26,355 bases of DNA from contig UQMR01000028.1 in the NCBI GenBank assembly GCA_900542255.1, positions 1 through 26,355 on the forward strand, read 5' to 3'. The stretch's first letter is position 1. The number at the start of each line of letters is the position of its first letter. A program made the translations under genes and the position numbers. This document shows positions 1 to 7,840 of this stretch, one piece after another. The notes under the pieces were generated by a model. The model worked only from the letters and a program-made list of their open reading frames with translations, searched no databases and was not told the origin of the DNA. This stretch comes from an uncultured Porphyromonadaceae bacterium. GTDB lineage: Bacteria; Bacteroidota; Bacteroidia; Bacteroidales; Barnesiellaceae_A.

Positions 1-1947
1 TATGGACACTTATGTGAGCTGAAAGAGCCTCACGAATATAACGAGCTGTGGAAAAGATGGAGCCTGAGTTCTCTGCCTATTATACCGCAGCGGTTCGGCA
101 TAAAGCTGAAAGAAGACAAGGGGGTAAAGAAGCAATTCAAAATCATAGAAAGCCTCATATCGCAAGCCGAAAGCGTAATAAACTGTGGCGATGCCGGGCA
201 GGAAGGCGAGTTGATACAACGCTGGGTTATGCAGAAGGCGGGGTGCAAATCGCCAGTGTATCGGTTGTGGATTTCTTCTCTGACAGAAGAGTCTATCAAA
301 GAAGGCTTCGAACATCTGAAACCGCAACAGGAGTTCGACCGGCTCTATTTGGCGGGGCTGACGCGAGCCATCGGAGATTGGCTATTAGGCCTCAATGCCA
401 CACGCCTCTACACCCTGCGATATGGCCGAGAGAAACAGATATTGTCGGTAGGCAGAGTACAGACCCCTACTCTGGCACTCATCGTCAACAGACAGTTGGA
501 AATAGAGCATTTTGTGCCGCAACCCTATTGGGAACTCAAAACCGTATATCGCGATACGACATTCTCGGTGACTCACGGACGATACAACCGGGTAGAAGAT
601 GCCCAAGAGGCATTGGCAGCCATCACCGGGAAACCCTTTGTCATTACCGATGTAACTACCAAGAAGGGGAAAGAGGCCCCACCCCGATTGTTTGACCTGA
701 CAAGTCTCCAAGTCGAATGCAATAAAAAGTTCTCATACTCGGCCGACGAAACCTTGCAGCTGATACAAAGCCTGTATGAAAAAAAGGTCACTACCTATCC
801 CCGTGTCGACACGACCTACCTGAGCGACGATATATATCCCAAGGTACCGGGTATATTGGCGGCATTGAAGCAATACGAAGCATTGGTGCAACCGTTGTTG
901 GCGATGTCTAAATTACCCAAGAGCAAAAAAGTGTTCGATAACAGCAAGGTAACCGACCACCACGCCATCATTCCCACCAACATTCAGGCAAACCATCTCA
1001 CAGAGCGTGAGAAAACGGTGTATGACCTTATTGCCAAGCGGTTTATTGCAGCATTTTATCCCGACTGCCAAGTCTCTAATACGACTGTAACGGGTGAAGT
1101 GGAAAAAGTCGGATTCAAGGCAACCGGCCGACAAGTACTCTCGCCGGGATGGAGAAGTGTACTGGGAAAAGAGGCCGTTGCAGAGAATATCGATGGAGAA
1201 GAGACCCTGGCACTCCCCGATTTCGTGCCGGGAGAAAGCGGGGAACACACCCCTGCACTGGCCGAGAAACAGACCCAGCCCCCCAAGCCTTATACCGAGG
1301 CCTCCTTGCTGCGTGCCATGGAGACTGCCGGAAAGAATGTAGAAGACGAATTGCTGCGCGATGCGTTGAAGGAAAACGGTATAGGCCGGCCATCGACAAG
1401 GGCTGCCATTATAGAAATCCTATTCAAGCGTCGATACATCCGCAAAGAGCGCAAAAGCCTTATTGCCACACCCACCGGTGTAGAACTGATACAAACAATA
1501 AAGAACGAGCTCTTGAAGTCGGTAGAACTTACCGGACAGTGGGAAAACAAATTGCGACGCATCGAGCGCGGCGAATACGAACCGGCAAATTTCCTGGAAG
1601 AGTTGAAAGCGATGGTTAAGGAAATCGTCGTGACGGTATTGAGTGATAATACCGGCAGCATAGCGATGACAGAGGCCGCCGATAAGCCTCAAAAGAGAAA
1701 AGCCGCCAAAAGCGCCTCACAGGCATCCCGGTCACAAAAAACAAAATCTCGTGACAAAACAGCCTCGGCAAACGACACGGTATATTGCCCTTTGTGTCAT
1801 ACTGGCACTATTATAAAAGGTAAAAACGCATACGGTTGCAGCAACTGGAAGAACGGATGTGCGTTCCGGTTACCGTTCGACACCTGCGGCGATAACCTCA
1901 CCCCGGAAGAGCTTGCCGATATCATAAAAAAACTCGACAAACAATGA
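1..1947 (+). CDS. topB: DNA topoisomerase III, 5' end outside window
   Basis: Type IA topoisomerase that relaxes and decatenates DNA through a 5'-phosphotyrosine intermediate, often partnered with RecQ. The frame is open from base 1, so the gene starts upstream; 648 residues are visible. The TOPRIM acidic motif is at residues 62-70 (CGDAGQEGE). The catalytic tyrosine is residue 266 in TTYPRVDTTYL. SVGRVQTPTLALI and the GRPSTRA-type motif (NGIGRPSTRAAI) are typical of the family. After a Lys/Ser-rich linker (about 565-590) the C-terminus carries a zinc-ribbon-like CPLC...CSNWKNGC element. The TOPRIM lacks the usual second Asp (DAG instead of DPD). The TTG at 211 is not the start, because conserved TOPRIM sequence lies in frame before it. 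The stop overlaps the next gene's ATG (ATGA). Confidence 0.95.
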   Translation, partial: YGHLCELKEPHEYNELWKRWSLSSLPIIPQRFGIKLKEDKGVKKQFKIIESLISQAESVINCGDAGQEGELIQRWVMQKAGCKSPVYRLWISSLTEESIKEGFEHLKPQQEFDRLYLAGLTRAIGDWLLGLNATRLYTLRYGREKQILSVGRVQTPTLALIVNRQLEIEHFVPQPYWELKTVYRDTTFSVTHGRYNRVEDAQEALAAITGKPFVITDVTTKKGKEAPPRLFDLTSLQVECNKKFSYSADETLQLIQSLYEKKVTTYPRVDTTYLSDDIYPKVPGILAALKQYEALVQPLLAMSKLPKSKKVFDNSKVTDHHAIIPTNIQANHLTEREKTVYDLIAKRFIAAFYPDCQVSNTTVTGEVEKVGFKATGRQVLSPGWRSVLGKEAVAENIDGEETLALPDFVPGESGEHTPALAEKQTQPPKPYTEASLLRAMETAGKNVEDELLRDALKENGIGRPSTRAAIIEILFKRRYIRKERKSLIATPTGVELIQTIKNELLKSVELTGQWENKLRRIERGEYEPANFLEELKAMVKEIVVTVLSDNTGSIAMTEAADKPQKRKAAKSASQASRSQKTKSRDKTASANDTVYCPLCHTGTIIKGKNAYGCSNWKNGCAFRLPFDTCGDNLTPEELADIIKKLDKQ

Positions 1948-2468
1948 CAAACAAGACAACCGACGAGTGGTTTCCGCTCGTAGACGAATCTGGCAACGTC
2001 ATAGGGAAAGCGACCCGCCAGCAATGCCACAACGGCAGCATGTTGTTACACCCCGTTGTACACTTGCATGTTATCTGTAACGGGCAATTGTATCTACAAA
2101 AGCGGTCGATACACAAAGATATACAGCCCGGAAAATGGGACACGGCAGTGGGCGGGCATGTAAATTTCGGCGAAGAGATAGAACAGGCTCTAAGACGTGA
2201 AGCCCGTGAGGAGCTGGGAATAACCGACTTTACACCGATTTACAACTTTACATACGTTTTCCGCTCTTCGGTAGAACGCGAACTGGTCTATTCCTATCGT
2301 GCCGAATATAGCGGAGTCCTGTCGCCCGACCCCGGAGAGCTCGAAACCGGGCGCTTCTGGCATCTGCACGAAATCGTCTCCCATATCGGGGATGACATAT
2401 TCACCCCCAATTTCATTCACGAATTTAAGCTCCTGCTCCCGCTGATACAAAACCGGCCTATTCGATAA
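1944..2468 (+). CDS. Nudix hydrolase, IPP-isomerase-like subgroup
   Basis: Hydrolase of a nucleoside-diphosphate-linked or related pyrophosphate substrate; the exact substrate cannot be read from sequence. The Nudix box is complete at residues 71-93: G71, then five residues to E77, and REAREELGI at 85-93, which supplies the metal-binding glutamates. The N-terminal VDESGNVIGKATR and the HPVVHLHVI strand resemble YfcD/IPP-isomerase-type Nudix proteins. Length is 174 residues, normal for a single-domain member. The ATG overlaps the topB stop by four bases, so it is probably translated by coupling. Its 3' end overlaps the convergent ybaK gene by 11 bases. A housecleaning role is inferred, not shown. 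Confidence 0.88.
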   Translation: MTNKTTDEWFPLVDESGNVIGKATRQQCHNGSMLLHPVVHLHVICNGQLYLQKRSIHKDIQPGKWDTAVGGHVNFGEEIEQALRREAREELGITDFTPIYNFTYVFRSSVERELVYSYRAEYSGVLSPDPGELETGRFWHLHEIVSHIGDDIFTPNFIHEFKLLLPLIQNRPIR

Positions 2469-2937
2469 CATCGGCCAGGGTTGCATCGGCAGCCTTTACG
2501 AGGTCTTGTGGCGCAATCTTTATTTGGAGTCCACGCACGCCTGCACTTACATATATATATTCGTATGAGGTGCAGCTATCGTGGATAAATGTAGGGAAGT
2601 GTTTTTTCATACCTATGGGCGAACAGCCGCCTCTTATATACCCGGTTGTGGGCAAGAGTTCTTTTACGTGCAACATGGTGGCACTTTTGTTCCCCGAGAT
2701 TTTGGCAGCCGCTTTCAGATTCACCTCTTTGTCACCGGGAATGACACATACAAAAATACCGGTTTTATCACCTCGCAGCACCAGTGTCTTGAATACCTGT
2801 TCTATATTTTCGCCCAATTCGGCCGCAACATGGTCGGCCGCCAGATTGTTTTCGTCTACCGCATAGGGTATCAGCTCATATTTCAATCCCATTTTATCGA
2901 GTAGACGTGCGGCATTCGTCTTATTTATTTTTGTCAT
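2458..2937 (-). CDS. ybaK: YbaK/EbsC family aminoacyl-tRNA deacylase
   Basis: 159 residues of the YbaK/ProX fold. YbaK enzymes hydrolyse mischarged Cys-tRNA(Pro), acting in trans to prolyl-tRNA synthetase. Family signatures visible are the FKTLVLRGD segment with the conserved lysine at residue 50, the VIPGDKEVNLKAAAK segment, and the GYIRGGCSPIGMKK loop. The start codon ATG (2937-2935) overlaps the TGA of the upstream hydrolase gene as ATGA, so it is the third gene of a marR-hydrolase-ybaK transcription unit. There is no fusion to prolyl-tRNA synthetase; it is a free-standing editing factor. The family assignment is strong; the exact tRNA specificity is taken from the family. Confidence 0.9.
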   Translation of the reverse strand: MTKINKTNAARLLDKMGLKYELIPYAVDENNLAADHVAAELGENIEQVFKTLVLRGDKTGIFVCVIPGDKEVNLKAAAKISGNKSATMLHVKELLPTTGYIRGGCSPIGMKKHFPTFIHDSCTSYEYIYVSAGVRGLQIKIAPQDLVKAADATLADVIE

Positions 2938-3953
2938 TGCAATAGATTTTTAGCGGCAAGCCATCTGAAAATAATACCATATACCGAGTTGCGTACGTCG
3001 CTTCGCGACAACACAAGGTCATGCAGGCCGTCGGGGACGGCAACCTCCTCAACATCTTTGCCCAACATGCGTCCGTAACGTGCAATATCGTCGACATTGA
3101 GCACGGCATCGGCCTCCTGAAAACCGGGCTCCCACGTCTCTTTCGAGATACTTTTATCGGAGAACATCACCAGCACCGGGCATGGAATATCCAATCCGCC
3201 ATGCACCTTGTCGTGCCCCTTGTCGATGGCACGTATCCAACTGAACCGTTGCCCCGGAGCCAGCAACATCTTCCAGTCGGTATTGAACGACCACTCTCCA
3301 TGATACTCTTTCAATAAACTCTGTCCGTATGCCGAAGGCTTTTTTTCATCGGCAAGCGTCATGTCGGGCATAAAACTGCCCAGCCAAGAGACGAGAGGAA
3401 TAAGGAAATTGCGATATGTCGCACCGAAATTCCATTCGAGAAACGGGCTGTTTAATATCAGCGCATCTACTTGCAGGTTATTCTTGTGCTCTTCGCAGTA
3501 CAACGACGTTATCAGGCCTCCGGTGGAGTGCCCCATCAGCACAATCTCCTGGTTGCCTTCGTTTTTGATTGTATATATGGCAGAGTCTATTTCTACGAAA
3601 TATTCGTTCAGATTGCGCACCTCAAACGGATAATGCTCGGGCAAGATAGAGCGGCCGTATTTGCGCAAATCGACAGCATAAAAGTTAAAACCCGAATCGA
3701 CGAACTGCTCTGCCATCTCGCGTTGAAAAAAGTAATCGTTATAACCATGCACATACAATACGGCTCGTCGAGCCGGCACATCGGCCTTTTTTCTTACAAG
3801 CGTAGCCACTACTCTGCCGTGATAATCATCGGGTAAGGTATATGTGTGTTGCTCAAATCCCTCGCCCAACAAATCGGGGGTATAATAGGATTGTGCCTGG
3901 CCTGCGACAGCCACGCAAGTCAAGCACATGATGTAAGAGAATATTTTTTTCAT
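2934..3953 (-). CDS. Secreted alpha/beta hydrolase (serine aminopeptidase/lysophospholipase-like)
   Basis: 339 residues starting with a signal peptide (about 1-20, MKKIFSYIMC... ending AVAGQAQ), so it is exported, probably to the periplasm. The alpha/beta hydrolase fold is shown by the oxyanion-region HGYNDYF (69-75), the nucleophile elbow GHSTG with Ser143, a probable acid at Asp266 (VMFSDKS) and the catalytic His311 (DGLHDLVLS). The pattern fits the Hydrolase_4/S33 group, whose members include monoacylglycerol lipases and lysophospholipases; the substrate is unknown. It lies 21 bases downstream of the marR gene and overlaps ybaK by four bases, so it is likely controlled by the MarR protein. 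Confidence 0.85.
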   Translation of the reverse strand: MKKIFSYIMCLTCVAVAGQAQSYYTPDLLGEGFEQHTYTLPDDYHGRVVATLVRKKADVPARRAVLYVHGYNDYFFQREMAEQFVDSGFNFYAVDLRKYGRSILPEHYPFEVRNLNEYFVEIDSAIYTIKNEGNQEIVLMGHSTGGLITSLYCEEHKNNLQVDALILNSPFLEWNFGATYRNFLIPLVSWLGSFMPDMTLADEKKPSAYGQSLLKEYHGEWSFNTDWKMLLAPGQRFSWIRAIDKGHDKVHGGLDIPCPVLVMFSDKSISKETWEPGFQEADAVLNVDDIARYGRMLGKDVEEVAVPDGLHDLVLSRSDVRNSVYGIIFRWLAAKNLLQ

Positions 3954-3974
3954 AACATCTGCCTATATTTATTT

Positions 3975-4439
3975 CTATTTACTTTCGAGCGAACTCCTGA
4001 GGTTCTCAAAGATATGTATCAACACATGATACGCTACCGTTATATCTTCTTGTGTAATATCGGTAAGGGCCTCACGTATAACAGAGAAAACAAGGGGTTT
4101 CGATTCTTGTTCAAGCTCCCTGCCCCGCGGCGTGAGTTTTATGATATTGATACGCCGGTCGGCTTTGCTTGCGACGCGTTGAACACAGTTGAGTTTTTCG
4201 AGGTTATCTATCAGCCTTGTCATGCTAGGCTTATCTTTGAAGGTAGAAACGCAAAGTTCCTGCTGTGTAACACCGTCGCGACTCCATAAATAATACAAAA
4301 CCGTCCATTGCTCGGGAGTGACCTCGATATTTTGCTGCCGGAAAGTTCTGTATAACCTGCGATTGACCGCTGCCGACAGTTTGCCACTGATGAGAGCAAA
4401 CAAAAGTTCCGGATGAAGCAGCGAAAAGTTTATTTCCAT
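3975..4439 (-). CDS. MarR-family transcriptional regulator
   Basis: 154 residues from the ATG at 4439. A longer open frame runs upstream to 4625, but its extra 62 residues look like translated promoter DNA and cross the likely -7 element, so the short start is chosen. The winged helix-turn-helix is clear: EQWTVLYYLWSRDGVTQQELC (44-63), recognition region KPSMTRLIDNLEKL (70-83) and the wing DRRINIIKLTPRG (94-106) with the MarR DxRxxxxxLTxxG pattern. N- and C-terminal helices would form the dimer interface. It is divergent from rpsF and first in an operon with a secreted hydrolase and ybaK. Local autorepression is the usual mode for this family and is inferred here. Confidence 0.9.
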   Translation of the reverse strand: MEINFSLLHPELLFALISGKLSAAVNRRLYRTFRQQNIEVTPEQWTVLYYLWSRDGVTQQELCVSTFKDKPSMTRLIDNLEKLNCVQRVASKADRRINIIKLTPRGRELEQESKPLVFSVIREALTDITQEDITVAYHVLIHIFENLRSSLESK

Positions 4440-4461
4440 AATTGTTGTTATTATAACTATG

Positions 4462-4469
4462 CAAAGATA
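4462..4469 (-). promoter_or_regulatory. -7 element for marR operon
   Basis: On the minus strand the sequence reads TATCTTTG, a match to the Bacteroidota TAnnTTTG -7 consensus, 22 bases upstream of the MarR start codon. A TTTG -33 element is not obvious at the usual distance, so this is a partial promoter call. Confidence 0.5.
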
Positions 4470-4585
4470 TAACAAATAATGTAAATAAAAGGATGCCGTA
4501 GAGCGAAAATCTGCCACAAAAAAGTCCGCCATCCTCTGTCGGACGTCGATAATCGCACCTAAGCGACAAATAGAGGCCATAAAAA

Positions 4586-4617
4586 TTTGCCAGATAAAAA
4601 ATAAAATCATATCTTTG
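4586..4617 (+). promoter_or_regulatory. Promoter of rpsF-rpsR-rplI
   Basis: TTTG at 4586-4589 (-33) and TATCTTTG at 4610-4617 (-7), 20 bases apart, match the Bacteroidota primary sigma consensus. Transcription would start near 4623, giving a leader of about 36 bases before the rpsF ATG at 4659. No Shine-Dalgarno sequence precedes rpsF. Confidence 0.75.
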
Positions 4618-4658
4618 CACCGCAATTTTTATAAACCAATTATTAACAACGAATTAGT

Positions 4659-5021
4659 ATGAATCATTACGAAACCGTTTTCATTTTAACTCCCGTTTTG
4701 TCTGCCGAGCAGATGAAGGAAGCGGTAGAAAAGTTCGAAAAGATTCTCACTGACAATGGTGCAACAATCGTCAACACCGAGAGCTGGGGCTTGCGCAAAC
4801 TGGCATACCCCATCCAAAAGAAGACAACAGGCTTCTATACGCTCATAGAGTTTGACGCTGAGCCTACATTGATAAAGAATCTTGAAATCAATTTCCGCCG
4901 CGACGAGCGTGTTATCCGTTTCTTGACATTCAGGCAAGATAAATTCGCTGCCGAATATGCTGCCAAGAGAAGAGGCTTAAAAGCAAAAGCAACTACTAAC
5001 GAAGAAGTAAAGGAGAACTAA
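4659..5021 (+). CDS. rpsF: 30S ribosomal protein bS6
   Basis: 120 residues. The opening [15 protein letters not shown] and the [18 protein letters not shown] segment are the conserved bS6 core, which pairs with bS18 on the 30S platform. Length is normal for Bacteroidota. It is first in the rpsF-rpsR-rplI operon; the rpsR ATG follows three bases after its stop. Unlike in E. coli, no ssb or priB lies between. The ribosome-binding region before its own ATG is A/T-rich without a Shine-Dalgarno sequence, whereas its last codons contain the one for rpsR. Confidence 0.97.
   Translation: MNHYETVFILTPVLSAEQMKEAVEKFEKILTDNGATIVNTESWGLRKLAYPIQKKTTGFYTLIEFDAEPTLIKNLEINFRRDERVIRFLTFRQDKFAAEYAAKRRGLKAKATTNEEVKEN
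5009..5015 (+). promoter_or_regulatory. Strong Shine-Dalgarno of rpsR
   Basis: AAAGGAG, seven consecutive bases complementary to the canonical 16S 3' tail, lies nine bases before the rpsR ATG, inside the end of rpsF. Most other genes here have no such sequence, which makes it notable in this phylum. Confidence 0.75.
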
Positions 5022-5024
5022 ACT

Positions 5025-5294
5025 ATGGCACAAGGACAATCTGAAATCAGATATTTGACTCCCCCGTCGGTTGATGTCAAGAAGAAAAAATATTGCCGTT
5101 TCAAAAAGAACGGTATCAAATACATCGATTATAAGGACCCCGAATTCCTCAAGAAATTCTTGAACGAGCAAGGCAAAATATTGCCCCGTCGCATTACGGG
5201 AACTTCGTTGAAATTCCAACGTCGTATTGCTCAGGCTGTGAAAAGAGCTCGCCACCTGGCTTTGCTGCCTTATGTAACCGATTTGATGAAATAA
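5025..5294 (+). CDS. rpsR: 30S ribosomal protein bS18
   Basis: 89 residues with the bS18 core: [20 protein letters not shown], then [20 protein letters not shown] and [11 protein letters not shown]. bS18 forms a heterodimer with bS6 on the 30S platform. In Bacteroidota these two with bS21 are reported to hold the 16S 3' tail and mask the anti-Shine-Dalgarno. The start is fixed by the Shine-Dalgarno nine bases upstream and by the conserved N-terminal length. Three bases separate it from rpsF and 23 from rplI. Confidence 0.97.
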   Translation: MAQGQSEIRYLTPPSVDVKKKKYCRFKKNGIKYIDYKDPEFLKKFLNEQGKILPRRITGTSLKFQRRIAQAVKRARHLALLPYVTDLMK

Positions 5295-5303
5295 CTTTAA
5301 CGT

Positions 5304-5309
5304 AGGAGG
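5304..5309 (+). promoter_or_regulatory. Strong Shine-Dalgarno of rplI
   Basis: AGGAGG with eight bases to the ATG at 5318, in the 23-base rpsR-rplI spacer. Spacing and sequence are textbook for SD-dependent initiation, in contrast to the SD-less starts elsewhere in the window. Confidence 0.75.
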
Positions 5310-5317
5310 ACATCATA

Positions 5318-5773
5318 ATGCAAGTAATATTGAAAGAAGACATAGCCAATTTGGGCTACAAAGATGATGTAGTAACCGTTAAGGATGGATATGGTCGCAA
5401 CTATCTTATCCCGAAAGGTTTGGCTGTTATCGCTTCGCCCTCGGCGTTGAAGGTATTAGCTGAAAATCAAAGACAAAAGGCTCATAAACTTGCCAAAATC
5501 AAAGCTGATGCAGAGGCTGTTGCCGCTGCTCTTGGTGAGTTGAAGGTTGTTATCACGGCCAAAGTAAGCGAGGCTGGCACTATCTACGGAAGCATCAACA
5601 GTGCCAAGATTGCCGAAGCATTGGCTACTCTCGGACAAGAAATCGACCGCAAGAAAATTCTCGTTAAAGATACTATCAAAGAGACGGGAAATTACACCGC
5701 CACCATCAAATTGCACCGCGAAGTTTCGGTTGAATTGCCCTTTGAGGTAGTTGCCGAAAAAGTAGAGGAATAA
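5318..5773 (+). CDS. rplI: 50S ribosomal protein bL9
   Basis: 151 residues. The N-terminal domain MQVILKEDIANLGYKDDVVTVKDGYGRNYLIPKGLA is the bL9 signature, followed by a long charged helix (ENQRQKAHKLAKIKADAEAV) and the C-terminal domain, which includes AGTIYGSI and ends LPFEVVAEKVEE. bL9 sits at the base of the L1 stalk and helps maintain reading frame. It is the last gene of the operon; a strong hairpin terminator follows 19 bases after the stop. Confidence 0.97.
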   Translation: MQVILKEDIANLGYKDDVVTVKDGYGRNYLIPKGLAVIASPSALKVLAENQRQKAHKLAKIKADAEAVAAALGELKVVITAKVSEAGTIYGSINSAKIAEALATLGQEIDRKKILVKDTIKETGNYTATIKLHREVSVELPFEVVAEKVEE

Positions 5774-5792
5774 ATATAGGCGTTATATATAG

Positions 5793-5831
5793 AATCGGGA
5801 TTATTTCATTATGGAATAATCCCGATTTTTT
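5793..5831 (+). terminator. Rho-independent terminator after rplI
   Basis: A perfect 13-bp stem (5793-5805 with 5815-5827, AATCGGGATTATT and its complement) encloses a nine-base loop and runs into six T residues (5826-5831). It closes the rpsF-rpsR-rplI operon. Confidence 0.9.
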
Positions 5832-5913
5832 CATATAATAGCCTCTCGCACGCCTACGCCCGACAAATCGGAGAAAATATAATATTGCCATACAACCGTT
5901 GAGGGATAATTGC

Positions 5914-5921
5914 TACTTTTG
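5914..5921 (+). promoter_or_regulatory. -7 element of recQ
   Basis: TACTTTTG matches TAnnTTTG and lies 17 bases before the recQ ATG, so the leader would be only about 11 bases. No TTTG is present at the usual -33 spacing. Confidence 0.5.
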
Positions 5922-5938
5922 CACCGCATTTTACCGTC

Positions 5939-7840
5939 ATGACAATTCAAGAACGCATATATCCCGTATTAGAACGATTCTGGGGCTACAAGGAGTTCCG
6001 TCCGCTTCAAGAAGAGATTATCACGTCGGTACTCGAAGGACACGACACCCTCGGGCTTATGGCCACGGGCGGCGGCAAATCGCTGACCTTTCAAATCCCG
6101 GCCCTTGTCTCAGAGGGTACATGCCTTGTCATAACCCCTTTGATAGCTCTCATGAAAGACCAGGTAGACAATCTGCGCAATAGAGGCATCAAGGCGGCAA
6201 TGATTGCAACCGGCATGACACGGCGCGAGCGCAATATAGCTCTTGAAAACTGTATCAATGGCGGATATAAATTCCTGTATATCTCTCCGGAGAGAATCTC
6301 CACCGAGATGTTTATGACTCGTCTGCGAGAGATGAACATATCACTGATTGTCGTAGACGAGGCGCATTGCATCTCGCAATGGGGATACGATTTCCGGCCC
6401 TCGTACCTGAAAATCGCATCGCTGCGCGACTATCTGCCGCAGGTCCCTATCCTCGCCTTAACGGCATCGGCTACACAGGAAGTTGCACAGGACATACAAA
6501 AACGCTTGAATTTCAGAGACGGACGATTGCTCCGGAAGTCGTATGCCCGCCCCAACCTGTCGTATGTGGTAAGACATGGAGAAAACAAGCAACAGCAACT
6601 TATCCATATACTCGAAAGAGTCCCGGGTAGCGCAATTGTATATGTACGCAACAGGAAACGCACCAAAGAGATTGCAACCGAGCTTTTGCAGACCGGTTTC
6701 TCGGCAACCTATTATCATGCAGGATTAGCCTCAGAGGAGAAAAATGAGCGGCAACAACTGTGGAGTACCGGGAAAGTACGCATTATGGTTGCAACCAATG
6801 CCTTTGGCATGGGAATCGACAAGCCCGATGTAAGGGTTGTCATACATATAGATGAGCCAAACTCTCCCGAAGAGTATTATCAGGAAGCCGGACGAGCCGG
6901 TCGCGACGGCAATCGCTCGTATGCCGTGCTGTTATATGCAAACAGTGACAAAATAACATTGAAAAGACGCATATCCGAGTCGTTTCCCTCCAAAGAGTTT
7001 ATTTTGCAAGTATATGACCGCGTGTGCAACTTCTTGAATGTGGCAGTCGGGGATGGAGCCGAGAAGATATACGAATTCAGCTTGAATAATTTTTGCCATA
7101 CATTCAACATCCAGCCTTTCCGTACGGTGAGCGCATTGCAGATACTCACCCAAACCGGCGTGCTGGAATTTATTGAAGAGACCGACTCTTTGTCGCGCGT
7201 GATGATGCTGATGCGTCGCGACGAGTTATATAATTTGGCTCTCGATGAGCAAACCGACAAAGTGCTTCAATGCTTGCTTCGGTCTTACACCGGATTATTT
7301 GCCGATTACGTCATGATTCACGAAGAGGTATTGCAAAACAGGCTGGGCTTATCGGCACAGAATGTCTATGAAGCGCTCCTCCTGCTATCGCGCACTCACG
7401 TATTGCATTATATCCCGAGAAAGCGTACTCCCTATATATACTACCCCATTCGTCGGGTAGAGTCGCGTTATATAGAGATACCCAAAAGTGTATATGAAGA
7501 ACGGAGAGAGAGATTTGCCAAACGCATAGAATATATGATAGACTATGCCAATGCCACATCTTGCCGCAGTGCTATGTTGCTCCGGTACTTCGACGAGAAA
7601 ACAGGCGAATGCGGGTGCTGCGACAATTGCATAGCTCAGAGAGCCACACCCCTCACAGATGAAAGATTTGCACAGATTACATACGCCATCAAGTCTATAT
7701 TGGCAAACGGCGCCATCGATTTACCGCGCATCGTCGAGGTGCTTCCCTACCCCAAAGAGCAAATAGTAGAAGTGATACGGACGTTGTGCGACGAAAAGGT
7801 ATTACAAATGAAAAATATTACGATTGCATTATGCGAATAG
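5939..7840 (+). CDS. recQ: RecQ-family ATP-dependent DNA helicase
   Basis: 633 residues. 3'-5' superfamily 2 helicase for recombination and fork repair. Motif 0/Q region is FRPLQEEII (20-28), Walker A is ATGGGKS (42-48), motif II is DEAH (140-143) with the RecQ aromatic-rich loop CISQWGYDFRPSY, and motifs V-VI are NAFGMGIDKPDVR and QEAGRAGRDG (about 314-323). The four zinc-ligand cysteines are at the far end (C542, C558, C561, C564, with C560 also present), about 200 residues after the helicase core, whereas E. coli RecQ has them directly after it. There is no HRDC domain after the zinc motif; about 69 residues follow. This architecture may be typical of a Bacteroidota RecQ subgroup. Its own promoter precedes it. 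Confidence 0.93.
   Translation: MTIQERIYPVLERFWGYKEFRPLQEEIITSVLEGHDTLGLMATGGGKSLTFQIPALVSEGTCLVITPLIALMKDQVDNLRNRGIKAAMIATGMTRRERNIALENCINGGYKFLYISPERISTEMFMTRLREMNISLIVVDEAHCISQWGYDFRPSYLKIASLRDYLPQVPILALTASATQEVAQDIQKRLNFRDGRLLRKSYARPNLSYVVRHGENKQQQLIHILERVPGSAIVYVRNRKRTKEIATELLQTGFSATYYHAGLASEEKNERQQLWSTGKVRIMVATNAFGMGIDKPDVRVVIHIDEPNSPEEYYQEAGRAGRDGNRSYAVLLYANSDKITLKRRISESFPSKEFILQVYDRVCNFLNVAVGDGAEKIYEFSLNNFCHTFNIQPFRTVSALQILTQTGVLEFIEETDSLSRVMMLMRRDELYNLALDEQTDKVLQCLLRSYTGLFADYVMIHEEVLQNRLGLSAQNVYEALLLLSRTHVLHYIPRKRTPYIYYPIRRVESRYIEIPKSVYEERRERFAKRIEYMIDYANATSCRSAMLLRYFDEKTGECGCCDNCIAQRATPLTDERFAQITYAIKSILANGAIDLPRIVEVLPYPKEQIVEVIRTLCDEKVLQMKNITIALCE

Noticed and set aside
211..213. 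TTG as the start of topB
   Set aside because: The same frame is open from base 1 and encodes conserved TopB sequence (GHLCELKEPHEY, the TOPRIM acidic motif) before this codon.
2570..2904. Plus-strand frames opposite ybaK
   Set aside because: They lie wholly inside a gene with clear family motifs on the other strand and show no motif of their own.
4440..4625. Long N-terminal extension of the MarR protein
   Set aside because: It would run through the predicted -7 element, is hydrophobic and cysteine-rich without family resemblance, and typical MarR length is reached from the ATG at 4439.
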